The notes under the pieces are model-generated. The model ran no database searches, was not told where the DNA came from, and was given only the letters and a program-made list of their open reading frames with translations. A stretch of 64,000 nt of DNA from Hygrocybe punicea. Its lineage: Eukaryota > Basidiomycota > Agaricomycetes > Agaricales > Hygrophoraceae. A program made the translations under genes and the position numbers. Within the stretch, counting starts at the first letter, position 1. Each line of letters opens with the position of its first letter. Shown one piece after another: positions 1 through 9,748 of this stretch. The DNA lies in NCBI GenBank assembly GCA_963556145.1, contig OY744467.1, positions 5,890,001 to 5,954,000 on the forward strand, given 5' to 3'.

Positions 1-231
1 CTGCCTTGTTATCTAATAACAACTGACATGAGATAACTGTATTGTTATCTCATATAACTATCATCACTAGGTTCAACCTATAACCCCACTAGCAAGTGAG
101 TAAGTACATTGAGTTGAAACAAGGACAAATCCACCCTTGCCGAACAACAAGGTAATTTCCCGATCAAAGTCGCACTCCGGAAACCCTTGGTGAGGAACTG
201 TTTTTCTAAGAAACACTCCCCACAAACAACA
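1..231 (+). repeat. E1 5' LTR, terminal part
   Basis: Identical by eye to 13454-13684. It ends in CA at 230-231, four bases before the primer-binding site. The beginning of this LTR is outside the window, so its full length cannot be read from this copy. Confidence 0.95.
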
Positions 232-235
232 GAAT

Positions 236-253
236 TGGAGCCCACCGCGAGGG
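236..253 (+). other. E1 primer-binding site
   Basis: The tract starts with TGG and reads TGGAGCCCACCGCGAGGG, complementary to a tRNA 3' end with a CCA tail and a U discriminator base. E2 and E3 have almost the same tract (one A/G difference) next to their own 5' LTRs, which supports the assignment. The primer tRNA is not identified; U at the discriminator would fit tRNA-Cys among eukaryotic tRNAs (inference). Confidence 0.8.
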
Positions 254-330
254 CATGGAATCATTCAACAACTCTACTTATTCATTAAACATTCAACAAC
301 TTTATCCACATTAATATTCAGTCATTTACA

Positions 331-2856
331 ATGGCCATTACCACGTCCCACACCCCTGACATGATGCCTCTTCTGGGACAGAAGGGAGCACCATTCAAGT
401 TCACTGGAAGCCATGAAGACATCAAGCGCTTCCTGAGACATTATAATCAAATCTGCAAAGCTTACAATCTCACAGATGCAGACAAATGTGAACGCATTGT
501 AGATTATTGTTCTAGAAAGGTTGTCAAGTTAATTGAAGCTCTGGAAAGCTACAGAACATCAGACTGGACCACTTTGGAAGCAGATTTCATGAGGTACTTT
601 GATGCTGCCTTCAAAGAGACCCGTTATATTATCAGAGATCTTTCAACTCTGACCCGCATATGGAAACATAAGGAAATTAAGACCCTCACCAGATGGAAGA
701 GGTATGAACACAAGTTCATCACAATTGCAGGATGGCTTGAAGCTAAGAAGAAGATCTCCGAAGATGAGAAAGCTTCATACTTCTGGGCTGGAATTAACAA
801 GAACCTTCGTCATCGTATTGAGCTTAGACTCAGCACCGGATCTACACCCTTGGATGTAACACAACCCTTTCCAATTGTTAAGGTTTCCAAGATTGCAGAA
901 ATTTTATTCGAACGTAATCGCTTTGACATCAACTTGGCTGACTCTGACTCTGACATCCCTGAAAGAATGAGGGATGATGATTCAGATACATCAAGTGATG
1001 AGTCCTCAGATGAGGAAAGTGAATCTGATTATAGCAGCAAGTATAGGAAGAAGAAGAATGACAAGAAGACTTCTAGGAGAAGAAATTCTGATGATGAAGC
1101 TCCTAGCAAATCTACAAGGAGAAATGCAGACAAGAAGGACATAGTGAAGAAGTCAGATAAGAAGCCCAAGACTACACAAGATGAAGTAGAAGCCCTGATT
1201 AAACAAATGGGCAATCTCTCATTGGAAGATCATCGTTACAGCCTGGCTTATTATAAAGCAATTAAGCTTGACCCAGATGTTGCACAGTGTGTCAGAGCTC
1301 CTGCCCTACACTCACAGACCAGAATTCTTCCCAGAACACCTGCTCAGACTCAAGTAGATACAAAGGCACCTTTCAATCCTGATTCCAGCATACGTGATGC
1401 CATGACATGCTATGGATGTGGATTGAAAGGGCATGGAATGCAGACTTGTCCAAGGATTTTGGAATTAATCAAGTCTGGAGCCTTGATGAGAGACCCCCTT
1501 GGAAAGTTACTTAACAGCGATGGAACCAATATACGTCGCAGAATGGGAGAAACCTTCATTCAAGCCCTGGAACATATCTCAGCAGAGTCATTGCAGTCCA
1601 ATTTTTATGTACTCCAAGACCCCTTCTCTGACCATTATCAGTCAGATGATGAAGAAGATATAGACTCCTTCTATACACCTGCTACTTATGCTGGATCTCA
1701 ATTGAATGAAGAAGACATTCATATAATGGCTGCAGATAGAGGACAGCACAAGATCACTACAGCTAGGAAAGATGCTTTTGATGGAGTTTATCCACCTGCA
1801 AGACAGAGAAACAAGGATAGGGATAAAGAGAACATAAAGCCGAAGTCCCCAACAACTGCAAAGCCTGCATCACTTCAGAATCCGCACATAGCACAGGACC
1901 TGAATCAAGGTAAGAGCCCTGCAACATCCAATATCCCCAAAGGAATTCCACCCACAAGGATAGAGGAATTACGTCAAATGCAGCCAATCCCTTTTGATGC
2001 CAGAGTACCCAGAGCAACACCTGCACCCGCTGTTAATGAAGAAGATGTTGAAATGCAAGATGCCTCACCCTTTAAGCCTAAGGTTCCCAAGGCCAATCCT
2101 GACAAGTCTAATCCTCGTCCTAAGATGCCTGTGAGGCAATCAGAAATTTCTTCCAGCATTGGAAACACTCAGGTTGTCAATCAGATTCTTGACACACCAG
2201 TCACTCTTCGTTTTAGAGAAGTTTTAGCTTCTTCCAAAGAGTTAACAGAGCAACTCACAGACATGATCAAGAGGAAGAACCCTAAGAACCCGGTAGTTGC
2301 TAATGCATTCAGATCCAGAGAACGTGGATTATTAATCAAGCTTCACATGGAATGTGATGAATGTCCCATCACTGCTATCATTGACACTGGATCCCAATTG
2401 AATGTAGTCAACAAAGAAATATGGAAAGCCAGTATCCGCAGACCTGTTGACCTCGCCAGAAGTCTAACCATGAATGATGCCAATGGAGGTGTAGGAACCC
2501 TTAATGGTCTGGTACCTAATGTTCCTCTAACCTGTGGAGGTGTCTTGACCTATGCAGATTTATTCATAGGAGAGTCAGTCCCTTTTGATCTACTTCTTGG
2601 AAGACCCTGGCAAAGAGGCAATTTTGTCACAATTGATGAAAGGCCTGAAGGCACATATCTAGTATTTAAAGATCCCTCAGACCATGGAGCTAAGTTTGAG
2701 ATCATGGTATCAGCAGACCGCATCCCCCTTTACAGAAGGCAAGATCAAGTCCTTGCAATTACTGCCCCTGAAGACCATCCTACAAGCGACTGCACTACTC
2801 TTATGGAAAGAGCTAGTCTAGCTTCACCCAGGCACAATACATGTGACATTCTATAG
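331..2856 (+). CDS. gag-pro: E1 gag with zinc knuckle and retropepsin
   Basis: 841 codons from the first ATG after the primer-binding site. Residues about 30-190 have the helical, Trp-rich character of retrotransposon gag domains. An acidic and then basic Ser/Lys/Asp-rich stretch follows (about 200-290). A CCHC zinc knuckle (C-x2-C-x4-H-x4-C) starts near residue 360 and would bind RNA. An aspartic protease has its active site at DTGS, residue about 685, and a LLLGRPW flap-side motif near 755. Gag would form the particle; the protease would mature the polyprotein. The frame ends at a TAG (2854-2856) but stays open after it to 4797, so the stop is either a recent C-to-T mutation (CAG to TAG) or a leaky terminator. 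Confidence 0.9.
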   Translation: MAITTSHTPDMMPLLGQKGAPFKFTGSHEDIKRFLRHYNQICKAYNLTDADKCERIVDYCSRKVVKLIEALESYRTSDWTTLEADFMRYFDAAFKETRYIIRDLSTLTRIWKHKEIKTLTRWKRYEHKFITIAGWLEAKKKISEDEKASYFWAGINKNLRHRIELRLSTGSTPLDVTQPFPIVKVSKIAEILFERNRFDINLADSDSDIPERMRDDDSDTSSDESSDEESESDYSSKYRKKKNDKKTSRRRNSDDEAPSKSTRRNADKKDIVKKSDKKPKTTQDEVEALIKQMGNLSLEDHRYSLAYYKAIKLDPDVAQCVRAPALHSQTRILPRTPAQTQVDTKAPFNPDSSIRDAMTCYGCGLKGHGMQTCPRILELIKSGALMRDPLGKLLNSDGTNIRRRMGETFIQALEHISAESLQSNFYVLQDPFSDHYQSDDEEDIDSFYTPATYAGSQLNEEDIHIMAADRGQHKITTARKDAFDGVYPPARQRNKDRDKENIKPKSPTTAKPASLQNPHIAQDLNQGKSPATSNIPKGIPPTRIEELRQMQPIPFDARVPRATPAPAVNEEDVEMQDASPFKPKVPKANPDKSNPRPKMPVRQSEISSSIGNTQVVNQILDTPVTLRFREVLASSKELTEQLTDMIKRKNPKNPVVANAFRSRERGLLIKLHMECDECPITAIIDTGSQLNVVNKEIWKASIRRPVDLARSLTMNDANGGVGTLNGLVPNVPLTCGGVLTYADLFIGESVPFDLLLGRPWQRGNFVTIDERPEGTYLVFKDPSDHGAKFEIMVSADRIPLYRRQDQVLAITAPEDHPTSDCTTLMERASLASPRHNTCDIL

Positions 2857-2958
2857 CCTCAAGATTTTGATGAATCCAATTCTGACAATTCCAGTGAATC
2901 TCTGGACCTATCTGAAAATAATAATGGATTAAATTTTTCTCAAGGAAATAATTATGAA

Positions 2959-4797
2959 ATGAAATTATTTCCTCCAGATAATCCAATTTTGGATCATTCT
3001 CACAGTTGTGATCTGGAGAATAATATCTCCAATAGGATAAATTATTCTCAGGCTTCTTTGGAAGCAACATTGTCCTCAGTGAATAATGAAATTTATTCCA
3101 GAAGGAGTTATCCAGGAAAGGATATAGTACAGACAAATTTGGAGAACAATGGAAAGGATACAGATAAAACAGCTGAGCCAGAGGAGATGAAGAATGAGCC
3201 CCCCAGGATGGATAGCCCACCCCCGCAATTTATGATCAATGATATTCCCCTTCCAGCATCAGTTGACTGGGCAATCAATGACTTAAACCCAAATGTGGCA
3301 CGGATGATCATTTCGGCTCTCGGCAATCAAACCGAAGACCGGTCCCTTGCTGCTCGTTATTTGTTTGTTTCTCCTCTCGGATATCGATTCCCCCCCCAGA
3401 GGGATAGTTATGGGACCCTCTTCGAACATGGGGTACTCCTCAACACGACGCTGGCCGCTGTCACTCCTTCTCGACCCACTCCGTCATTACGGATGGGGCA
3501 TCTCGTTTTCAAGTTTTACCCTGTAACTCCACCCCCATTCACGTTTACTTCTAATCCTGTCTCATCGTCGCCTTTGGAGACCGAGCTATCTATTGTACGT
3601 TCTACCCTTGATCCAAGCCCACCACTTCCGCCACTCTTTCCCATCCCGACTAGTCCTGACCCTGCCGCCCTTGACCCATCTAACGCATCTTCGCGCACCC
3701 TTTCCACCCGACATTCATCTCCCGTCTCGACCACCAGTGAAGACGGTAAAGACCCCCCCGATGTGGATAAAGGAGGAGGATCGTGTCCGGATGACACGAT
3801 TGAAGGTTGGGAATGGACAGACAACTGTGTAAGTCACTCTATGCCCACATCCACAAAACACAACTTACCAAAGCCGAAGTTGGACCCTCGTATGCTCACG
3901 AATGACTATGCTGCCCCGGAGGCGAGCATTTACAAGGACGAAGCCCCGTTTTCAGCTTTCATTACCGTTCACAGAACCGCTAGTATGTTTTCTAGGCGCA
4001 ATAATTCACCTCGCGAATCACGCAGTACCCCCACTCATAATCGCTTTCGACCATACCCATCGCCTGGCCTCATCTCACATGCCATCTCACGACTCGTTCC
4101 CCGTGTATCCGCACATCCCCCAGCCAGCGATAATGATGAACTCAACATTGAAAACGTAGGTACACGCGACAATGAAAACTTGGTACGTAGTAACCGTAAC
4201 GACCACGAACCACTCACTGAACTCCCAATCAATGTGCAGAGAGTACATACACCCTCTCGCCACCCCGAAACATCCTACGACCATGCCATGACTGTCCAGA
4301 CCTCGAGCTCAGACCCCTTCATGGACCCCTTGCCATCACCCCCGGATTTACTTTACCCCCCTCTCGAAGACGACCCGAGTCCCCACGTAAATGGACACTG
4401 GTTCCCCCCGGACCTTTATGGACCATTCCAGAGTCCTACACCACCAACCCCATCCAGTTTTCGTCACCCTTTTGCTTCCCCTTCCCCTATAGTGTCACCA
4501 CTGTATTCACCAGTACATCCCTCTTCTGACCCTACTCCTGATTTTTATGTCGAATCCTCTCCAATTCCAGACCCATTTGTTGAATCCCCATCAGCCTTTA
4601 CTGTCTATCCTTCATTTGATTCACACCCTGAGTCTTCTGAGCCTTCAACTGTAAACTACATGGAGTCTCCTGTATACTCTTCAGAGTCAGACAATGAATG
4701 CTGGAATTCATTGTACATGGATTCTGAGGAAAGCAGACTTGCAGATGGCCCACCGTGCTTGGATAAAACCTTGGAGCCAGTAAAGCCAAGCCCATGA
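2959..4797 (+). CDS. E1 polyprotein middle segment, proline/serine-rich
   Basis: Same reading frame as gag-protease; the frame is open from 2857, directly after the TAG, and the first ATG is at 2959. I recognise no domain. The first part and the end are acidic and Ser-rich like the neighbouring segments. The centre (about 3300-4330) is rich in Pro and Ser and is clearly richer in GC and CpG than the surrounding element. This suggests that a foreign segment was taken up without breaking the frame. The segment ends at a single TGA (4795-4797), after which the same frame continues. It may be a disordered linker between protease and RT, a region that is much shorter in E2 and E3. Confidence 0.6.
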   Translation: MKLFPPDNPILDHSHSCDLENNISNRINYSQASLEATLSSVNNEIYSRRSYPGKDIVQTNLENNGKDTDKTAEPEEMKNEPPRMDSPPPQFMINDIPLPASVDWAINDLNPNVARMIISALGNQTEDRSLAARYLFVSPLGYRFPPQRDSYGTLFEHGVLLNTTLAAVTPSRPTPSLRMGHLVFKFYPVTPPPFTFTSNPVSSSPLETELSIVRSTLDPSPPLPPLFPIPTSPDPAALDPSNASSRTLSTRHSSPVSTTSEDGKDPPDVDKGGGSCPDDTIEGWEWTDNCVSHSMPTSTKHNLPKPKLDPRMLTNDYAAPEASIYKDEAPFSAFITVHRTASMFSRRNNSPRESRSTPTHNRFRPYPSPGLISHAISRLVPRVSAHPPASDNDELNIENVGTRDNENLVRSNRNDHEPLTELPINVQRVHTPSRHPETSYDHAMTVQTSSSDPFMDPLPSPPDLLYPPLEDDPSPHVNGHWFPPDLYGPFQSPTPPTPSSFRHPFASPSPIVSPLYSPVHPSSDPTPDFYVESSPIPDPFVESPSAFTVYPSFDSHPESSEPSTVNYMESPVYSSESDNECWNSLYMDSEESRLADGPPCLDKTLEPVKPSP

Positions 4798-4926
4798 CCC
4801 AATCCAGAGGAGAGTGGAGAAGAAGATTCTAGGCCTCCTAAACTTCCTTCCATTAGGAAATGGATTTCCCCAGATTCAATCTTTGGATCCTCAGAGGATG
4901 AAGACAGTGATTCTTCAGCATTTTCC

Positions 4927-5904
4927 ATGGAGCTGGAAACAGATTCTGAAGAGGAACTGGATATGCTTGCTTGGGATGATGAAGAACTGGAGGAGGAAGC
5001 ATTGACAAGACCAGACCCCAATCATGGACCTGAACTTCCCAGAATTCCTACTCCTAGTTCAAGCTCAGACAACCCTGTTCCCCCACTGCCCACTCCTGTT
5101 TCAGATGACACTTGGTCACTCCCACCAGGAGAAGAGATTAATTCCCTTTCAGATGAAGAAGCTAGGATGCCCTTTGACAGAGCCAACTCCCTAGGTTCCT
5201 TAAAAGCAACATCACAAATATTCAGGAATTATCCCATAAGGGATGGGCCTGTGTACCCAGAAACCAATCTCTTATGCCAACTGGAAGCAGAACTCCCACA
5301 GGAATCACCCCCAACTCCTGTTCAAGTATTTGCCATTGTAACTTCAGATCAGCCGCAACCCTTATCAGAGGACCAGTCATTATCCCAACCTCAGCCTCGT
5401 GACTTAGCTGCAGCCCAGATCCTTGCAGCTGAGCCTGTCCTTAGCACTACACAGGATGTCCACATTGGTATCCTTAGTGCAATACGCAGTGCCTTGGTTG
5501 AAGGAATTCGTCGCATTGGATTTAGGCTTACAACTCAAGCCTGGAAGACCCGCATTAACCAGAGACCTCCTGATGATCCAGTACGATTATACTTTTATCG
5601 GCATTGCCATCTGTTTCGTTACTTGGATAAGGATAACAAACTACCCCCTCCCAGCAGTCCTTCAGCCCGCATCAAGACAATTCAATTTCTGGAGTCCAAC
5701 CCTCTCTTGGCTCCAGAGGAAGCTGAATTTTTACGCAACTCATCTATCATCTTTCGCTCCAACTGCAGATTTCTTCTTGCAGATGCCATTAATGCAGTTC
5801 TTAACATGCAATTTCGCCGCTCTAACGTCATATCTGCACTTTTTGAAGAAGGCTATTTTGATGCTCCTAATTGCATCAGGTCTCCCAGGAGAGTCTTTCA
5901 TTGA
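4927..5904 (+). CDS. E1 polyprotein acidic/helical segment before pol
   Basis: Again in the gag frame; open from 4798 with its first ATG at 4927. The first 110 residues are strongly acidic (Glu/Asp runs). Residues about 185-320 look like a folded, helix-rich region with many Arg, Leu and Phe. No known domain is recognised. It ends at TGA 5902-5904, seven bases before the first ATG of the pol frame at 5912. Pol lies in the +1 frame and overlaps the end of this segment as open sequence. Joining to pol could occur by frameshift, reinitiation or splicing. A GT at 5880 and an AG at 6107-6108 would join the two frames in phase, but the 229-nt intron would be long for this genome. Confidence 0.6.
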   Translation: MELETDSEEELDMLAWDDEELEEEALTRPDPNHGPELPRIPTPSSSSDNPVPPLPTPVSDDTWSLPPGEEINSLSDEEARMPFDRANSLGSLKATSQIFRNYPIRDGPVYPETNLLCQLEAELPQESPPTPVQVFAIVTSDQPQPLSEDQSLSQPQPRDLAAAQILAAEPVLSTTQDVHIGILSAIRSALVEGIRRIGFRLTTQAWKTRINQRPPDDPVRLYFYRHCHLFRYLDKDNKLPPPSSPSARIKTIQFLESNPLLAPEEAEFLRNSSIIFRSNCRFLLADAINAVLNMQFRRSNVISALFEEGYFDAPNCIRSPRRVFH

Positions 5905-5911
5905 ACAATTC

Positions 5912-8900
5912 ATGTTAAAAAATGACTTTATCTTCAGAATATTTGTACTATTATTTCTTTTTTGTCTATTGTACATTGCTTCTACTTATGATGCTACTTT
6001 CCTTTTCAGAATTCTCTTACTATGCCTTTCCCTTATTATAGCAGGACATCTTCACCTAATGTTGAACCCCCTCACACTTTTAGTGTTGTATTTTTCTTCC
6101 CTTTTCAGTTACATCGTTTCCTTTTTACAGGACCCCTCTTTAAAGAGTAGCCATATTTGTTCAGGAGACACTAGTCTTGTACAGACTGATTCTGACAATG
6201 AAGACAAGCTCTTTGTCTTGTATGGTTCAGCCACACAACAGCAAGATGAACTTGATAATTCACATATTATTAGTTCAGAATATGACAACATACCATCTCT
6301 TGAAGAAGTCTCAGATTCAGAAGAGACTGAGACAGAAATTATGCCAGTTCTGTTAGATACTTCAGATTCTGTGGATAATGAAGAAGAAGCAGAATATTAT
6401 TATACTCTTGGAGGAAAGAAGGAGACATTGCCTTATAGTGAGGATGACATTATCATACTTCCTATGTCTCAATGCACCTCTCAAGGAAGCCCCATTGTGC
6501 TGACCGCTTATAAAAGAGTTAACCAGAAAGTCCATCCAATCCAAGGCACATTCCCAGAGACTGCTAGAGTCACCAGGCAATTTCCTCATGATCCTCTTGC
6601 CAATCTTCCAGAATTACCCACACACCCTCCAGAATTCATGGCAACTCAGAAACTCACTAAGGAGCGTTTAGAGTTTCTTGATATTAATCATACTGGATTT
6701 TTATGGCCTGAAGAAGAGAAATTGTTTTCTCATGTCATGTTCCTCAATCAAGATGCCATTGCCTTTGAAGACAAGGAGAGAGGAACTCTTAAGGACTCTT
6801 ATTTTTCCCCATACATCATGCCAGTAATTCCCCATACCCCATGGGTATATAGGAACATTCCAATTCCCCCTGGAATTAGAGAACAAGTTATTGAAGTCCT
6901 GAAGCTGAAGATGGAAGCCAATGTGTATGAACCAAGCCAATCATCATACAGATCCAGATGGTTCTGTGTGCTGAAGAAGGATAGAAAACTTCGAATTGTT
7001 CATGACCTACAACCTCTGAATAAAGTAACTATTAGAGATGCCGGCCTACTCCCTATTATTGATGATTTTGTGGAGCCATTTGCTGGAAGACAATGCTACA
7101 CAGTATTTGATTTAATGTGGGGATTTGATGCCAGAAAGGTTCATCCAGAATCACGCGATATGACAGCATTTTGGTCACCCTTAGGCCTACTTCGCCTCAC
7201 TTCCTTACCCACCGGATTTACCAATTCCCCTGCTGAATTCCAGAGATGCATGACCTTCATCCTTCAGGATGAAATGCCTGAGAAAGCCAATATCTTTATT
7301 GATGACTGTTCTATCAAGGGACCTGCATCAAATTATCCTGATAGCAAAGGAAACCCAGAAGTACTCACAGACAACCCAGGGATCAGGAGATTCATTTGGG
7401 AACATGCTTGTGATGTACATTGTATAATGCACAGAGTAAAACGTGCCGGAGCTACATTCTCAGCTAAGAAGACCCAGATTTGTAGACAAGAAGCCATTAT
7501 TGTTGGACAGAAATGCAACCCGGAAGGACGCTCCCCAGAAGATGACAAGGTATCAAAAGTTCTTAACTGGCCACCACTCAAGACTCCCAGAGATGTCAGA
7601 GGATTTTTGGGACTCTGTGGCACAGTTCGTGTTTGGATTCCAAATTACTCCCAGTTAGCCAGACCACTCACAGAATTAGTCCATAAAGGAGCAGAATTTA
7701 TTTGGGATGAAAGAAGACAGAAAGCTTTTGACACATTAAAGCAGAAAGTCACTTCAGCCCCAGCCTTAAATCCTATTGATTACCATTCAGATAATCCAGT
7801 GATCCTTTCTGTGGACAGTAGTAATATTGCCACTGGATTTATTCTGTCTCAAGTCGATGACAATGGAAGACGTCGCCCAGCACGCTATGGATCATTACCA
7901 ATGAATGAGAGAGAATCTAGATACTCTCAGCCAAAGCTGGAGTTATATGGACTTTATCGCGCATTACGTCATTGGAGAATTCATTTGATTGGAGTTAAGA
8001 ACTTGCATGTTGAGGTTGATGCAAAGTACATCAAAGGCATGCTTAATGAACCTGACCTCCAGCCTAATGCAGCAATCAATAGATGGATTCAGGGAATTCT
8101 TCTATTTGATTTCAAGTTAATTCATGTCCCAGCCAAAGAATTCAAAGGACCTGATGCCCTCTCCAGGAGAGAGTTGGGTGAATGTGAAAAGATCATTGAC
8201 CATGATGACTCTTGGCTGGATGATCTGGCATTACATATTCATGTCCCAGACCCCCTTCAAGTCCTGAAATTCTGTTTCACAACCCCTACCAAGCTTCCTT
8301 ATGAAGCACCATCATTACCATCATTCAACGCTCATAGTTCAAAGCAAGAAAAAATTCTTCAAGATGTTCATCATTTCCTATCTACCCTTGAACTACCTAG
8401 GACAGAATCCTTGCAGGCAAGGAGAAGATTTATGAAGAAGGTATCAGAATTTTTCCTTAAAGCAGGAAAAATGTTCAAGAGAAATGGAGAACGACCTCCT
8501 CTCCTAGTAATCATGAACCCTAAGAAAAGGATTGCTATTCTGACTCAGGCTCATGAGAACCTTGGCCATAAAGGAGAGCAAGCAGTATTTGAATTGGTCA
8601 GAATTCGATTTTATTGGCCACATCTTAGGACCAATGTGCACCATCACGTTTCATCTTGCCATGAATGTCAAATTAGGACCCTTAAGAAGATGGAAGTCTC
8701 CCCAACTATATCCACTCCCACCGCTTTATTTCAGAAGGTGTATATCGATGTGATGTCTATGCCACCTTCTGGAGGATTCAACTTTATTGTGGCTGCTCGT
8801 GATGATCTTTCAGGAACAACTGAAGTTCATTCAATTCGCTCCAACAATTCCCAAAGCTTAGCCAAATTCTTTTGGGAACAAATCTATTGTCGCTATGGAG

Positions 8901-9748
8901 CCATTGGTCATGTTGTCACTGATAATGGAAGTGAAGTCAAAGGAGCATTTGAAATTCTACTTCGCCGCATGGGGATCCCCCAGGTTCGACTCACCCCATA
9001 CAATAAGCATGCAAATGGAGTAGTGGAGCGTGGACACTTTACGTTGAGAGAAGCTATTGTCAAATCCTGTGACAAAGATAAGACTGGAGGAATTCAAAAT
9101 TGGCACAAACATGTAGAAGCTGCCATGTTTGCAGATCGAATCACAGTCAGTAGTGTTACAGGATACTCACCATACTATCTCCTCCATGGAACGCATCCCT
9201 TGTTACCATTTGATCTTTCAGAAGCCACGTTCATGGTGGAAGGTTTTCAATCAGGCCTCTCCACATCTGACTTATTGGCACTCCGTATCAGACAATTAGA
9301 AAGACATCAGGAAGACATTGATAAGGCTGCAAGTACATTAGAACAAGCACGCTTCAAGTCAAAGTTACAGTTTGAGCGCAGATTTCGAAGATGTCTGCAA
9401 AAACGTAATTATGATATTGGAGAGTTAGTCCTCATTCGAAACAGCAGATTAGAATCAACTGTGGGAAAATTCAAGACAGAGCCACGTTACCTTGGACCCT
9501 TTGAAGTCGTGAAAAGAACTGAAAAAGGGAATTATGTTTTGAAAGAGCTAGATGGAACTGAACATGCAGAGCGTTACGCTGCATTTAGGATATTGCCTTA
9601 CATTCGCCGGTCCCATCCATTTCTTCAGAATAATTCAAGCCAGAATGTCTCAAGTAATTCAGAAGTCTCAGAGTCAGACCCAGACAATTCCCCATCAGAA
9701 AATGATTCTATACTAGTTGATACAAATGCGGCACACCACCAGAATTAA
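5912..9748 (+). CDS. pol: E1 pol: reverse transcriptase, RNase H, integrase
   Basis: 1278 codons from ATG 5912. The first 70 residues contain two or three strongly hydrophobic stretches, unusual for Pol. An acidic region and a linker conserved with E2/E3 (FLWPEEEKL) follow. RT carries FIDD at about residues 462-465 as its polymerase centre. RNase H begins near SVDSS (about 635) and ends with a VHVPA...DALSRR motif. Integrase has a zinc region (H-x4-H near 881, then C-x2-C) and a core with D (YIDVM), D (VTDNG) and E (VVERG); I count 34 residues between the second D and the E. A C-terminal module with YLGPF follows; there is no chromodomain. It would reverse-transcribe and insert the element. 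No stop interrupts it. Confidence 0.9.
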   Translation: MLKNDFIFRIFVLLFLFCLLYIASTYDATFLFRILLLCLSLIIAGHLHLMLNPLTLLVLYFSSLFSYIVSFLQDPSLKSSHICSGDTSLVQTDSDNEDKLFVLYGSATQQQDELDNSHIISSEYDNIPSLEEVSDSEETETEIMPVLLDTSDSVDNEEEAEYYYTLGGKKETLPYSEDDIIILPMSQCTSQGSPIVLTAYKRVNQKVHPIQGTFPETARVTRQFPHDPLANLPELPTHPPEFMATQKLTKERLEFLDINHTGFLWPEEEKLFSHVMFLNQDAIAFEDKERGTLKDSYFSPYIMPVIPHTPWVYRNIPIPPGIREQVIEVLKLKMEANVYEPSQSSYRSRWFCVLKKDRKLRIVHDLQPLNKVTIRDAGLLPIIDDFVEPFAGRQCYTVFDLMWGFDARKVHPESRDMTAFWSPLGLLRLTSLPTGFTNSPAEFQRCMTFILQDEMPEKANIFIDDCSIKGPASNYPDSKGNPEVLTDNPGIRRFIWEHACDVHCIMHRVKRAGATFSAKKTQICRQEAIIVGQKCNPEGRSPEDDKVSKVLNWPPLKTPRDVRGFLGLCGTVRVWIPNYSQLARPLTELVHKGAEFIWDERRQKAFDTLKQKVTSAPALNPIDYHSDNPVILSVDSSNIATGFILSQVDDNGRRRPARYGSLPMNERESRYSQPKLELYGLYRALRHWRIHLIGVKNLHVEVDAKYIKGMLNEPDLQPNAAINRWIQGILLFDFKLIHVPAKEFKGPDALSRRELGECEKIIDHDDSWLDDLALHIHVPDPLQVLKFCFTTPTKLPYEAPSLPSFNAHSSKQEKILQDVHHFLSTLELPRTESLQARRRFMKKVSEFFLKAGKMFKRNGERPPLLVIMNPKKRIAILTQAHENLGHKGEQAVFELVRIRFYWPHLRTNVHHHVSSCHECQIRTLKKMEVSPTISTPTALFQKVYIDVMSMPPSGGFNFIVAARDDLSGTTEVHSIRSNNSQSLAKFFWEQIYCRYGAIGHVVTDNGSEVKGAFEILLRRMGIPQVRLTPYNKHANGVVERGHFTLREAIVKSCDKDKTGGIQNWHKHVEAAMFADRITVSSVTGYSPYYLLHGTHPLLPFDLSEATFMVEGFQSGLSTSDLLALRIRQLERHQEDIDKAASTLEQARFKSKLQFERRFRRCLQKRNYDIGELVLIRNSRLESTVGKFKTEPRYLGPFEVVKRTEKGNYVLKELDGTEHAERYAAFRILPYIRRSHPFLQNNSSQNVSSNSEVSESDPDNSPSENDSILVDTNAAHHQN

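Noticed and set aside
4656..5021. Minus-strand frame of about 120 codons rich in Ser
   Set aside because: It is the complement of the acidic Glu/Asp/Ser coding stretch of E1; composition alone makes it open.
5423..5911. Pol starting at 5423
   Set aside because: The first codon there is TTG, and the other frame (from 4927) is the plausible protein in this stretch; the first pol-frame ATG in the right place is at 5912.
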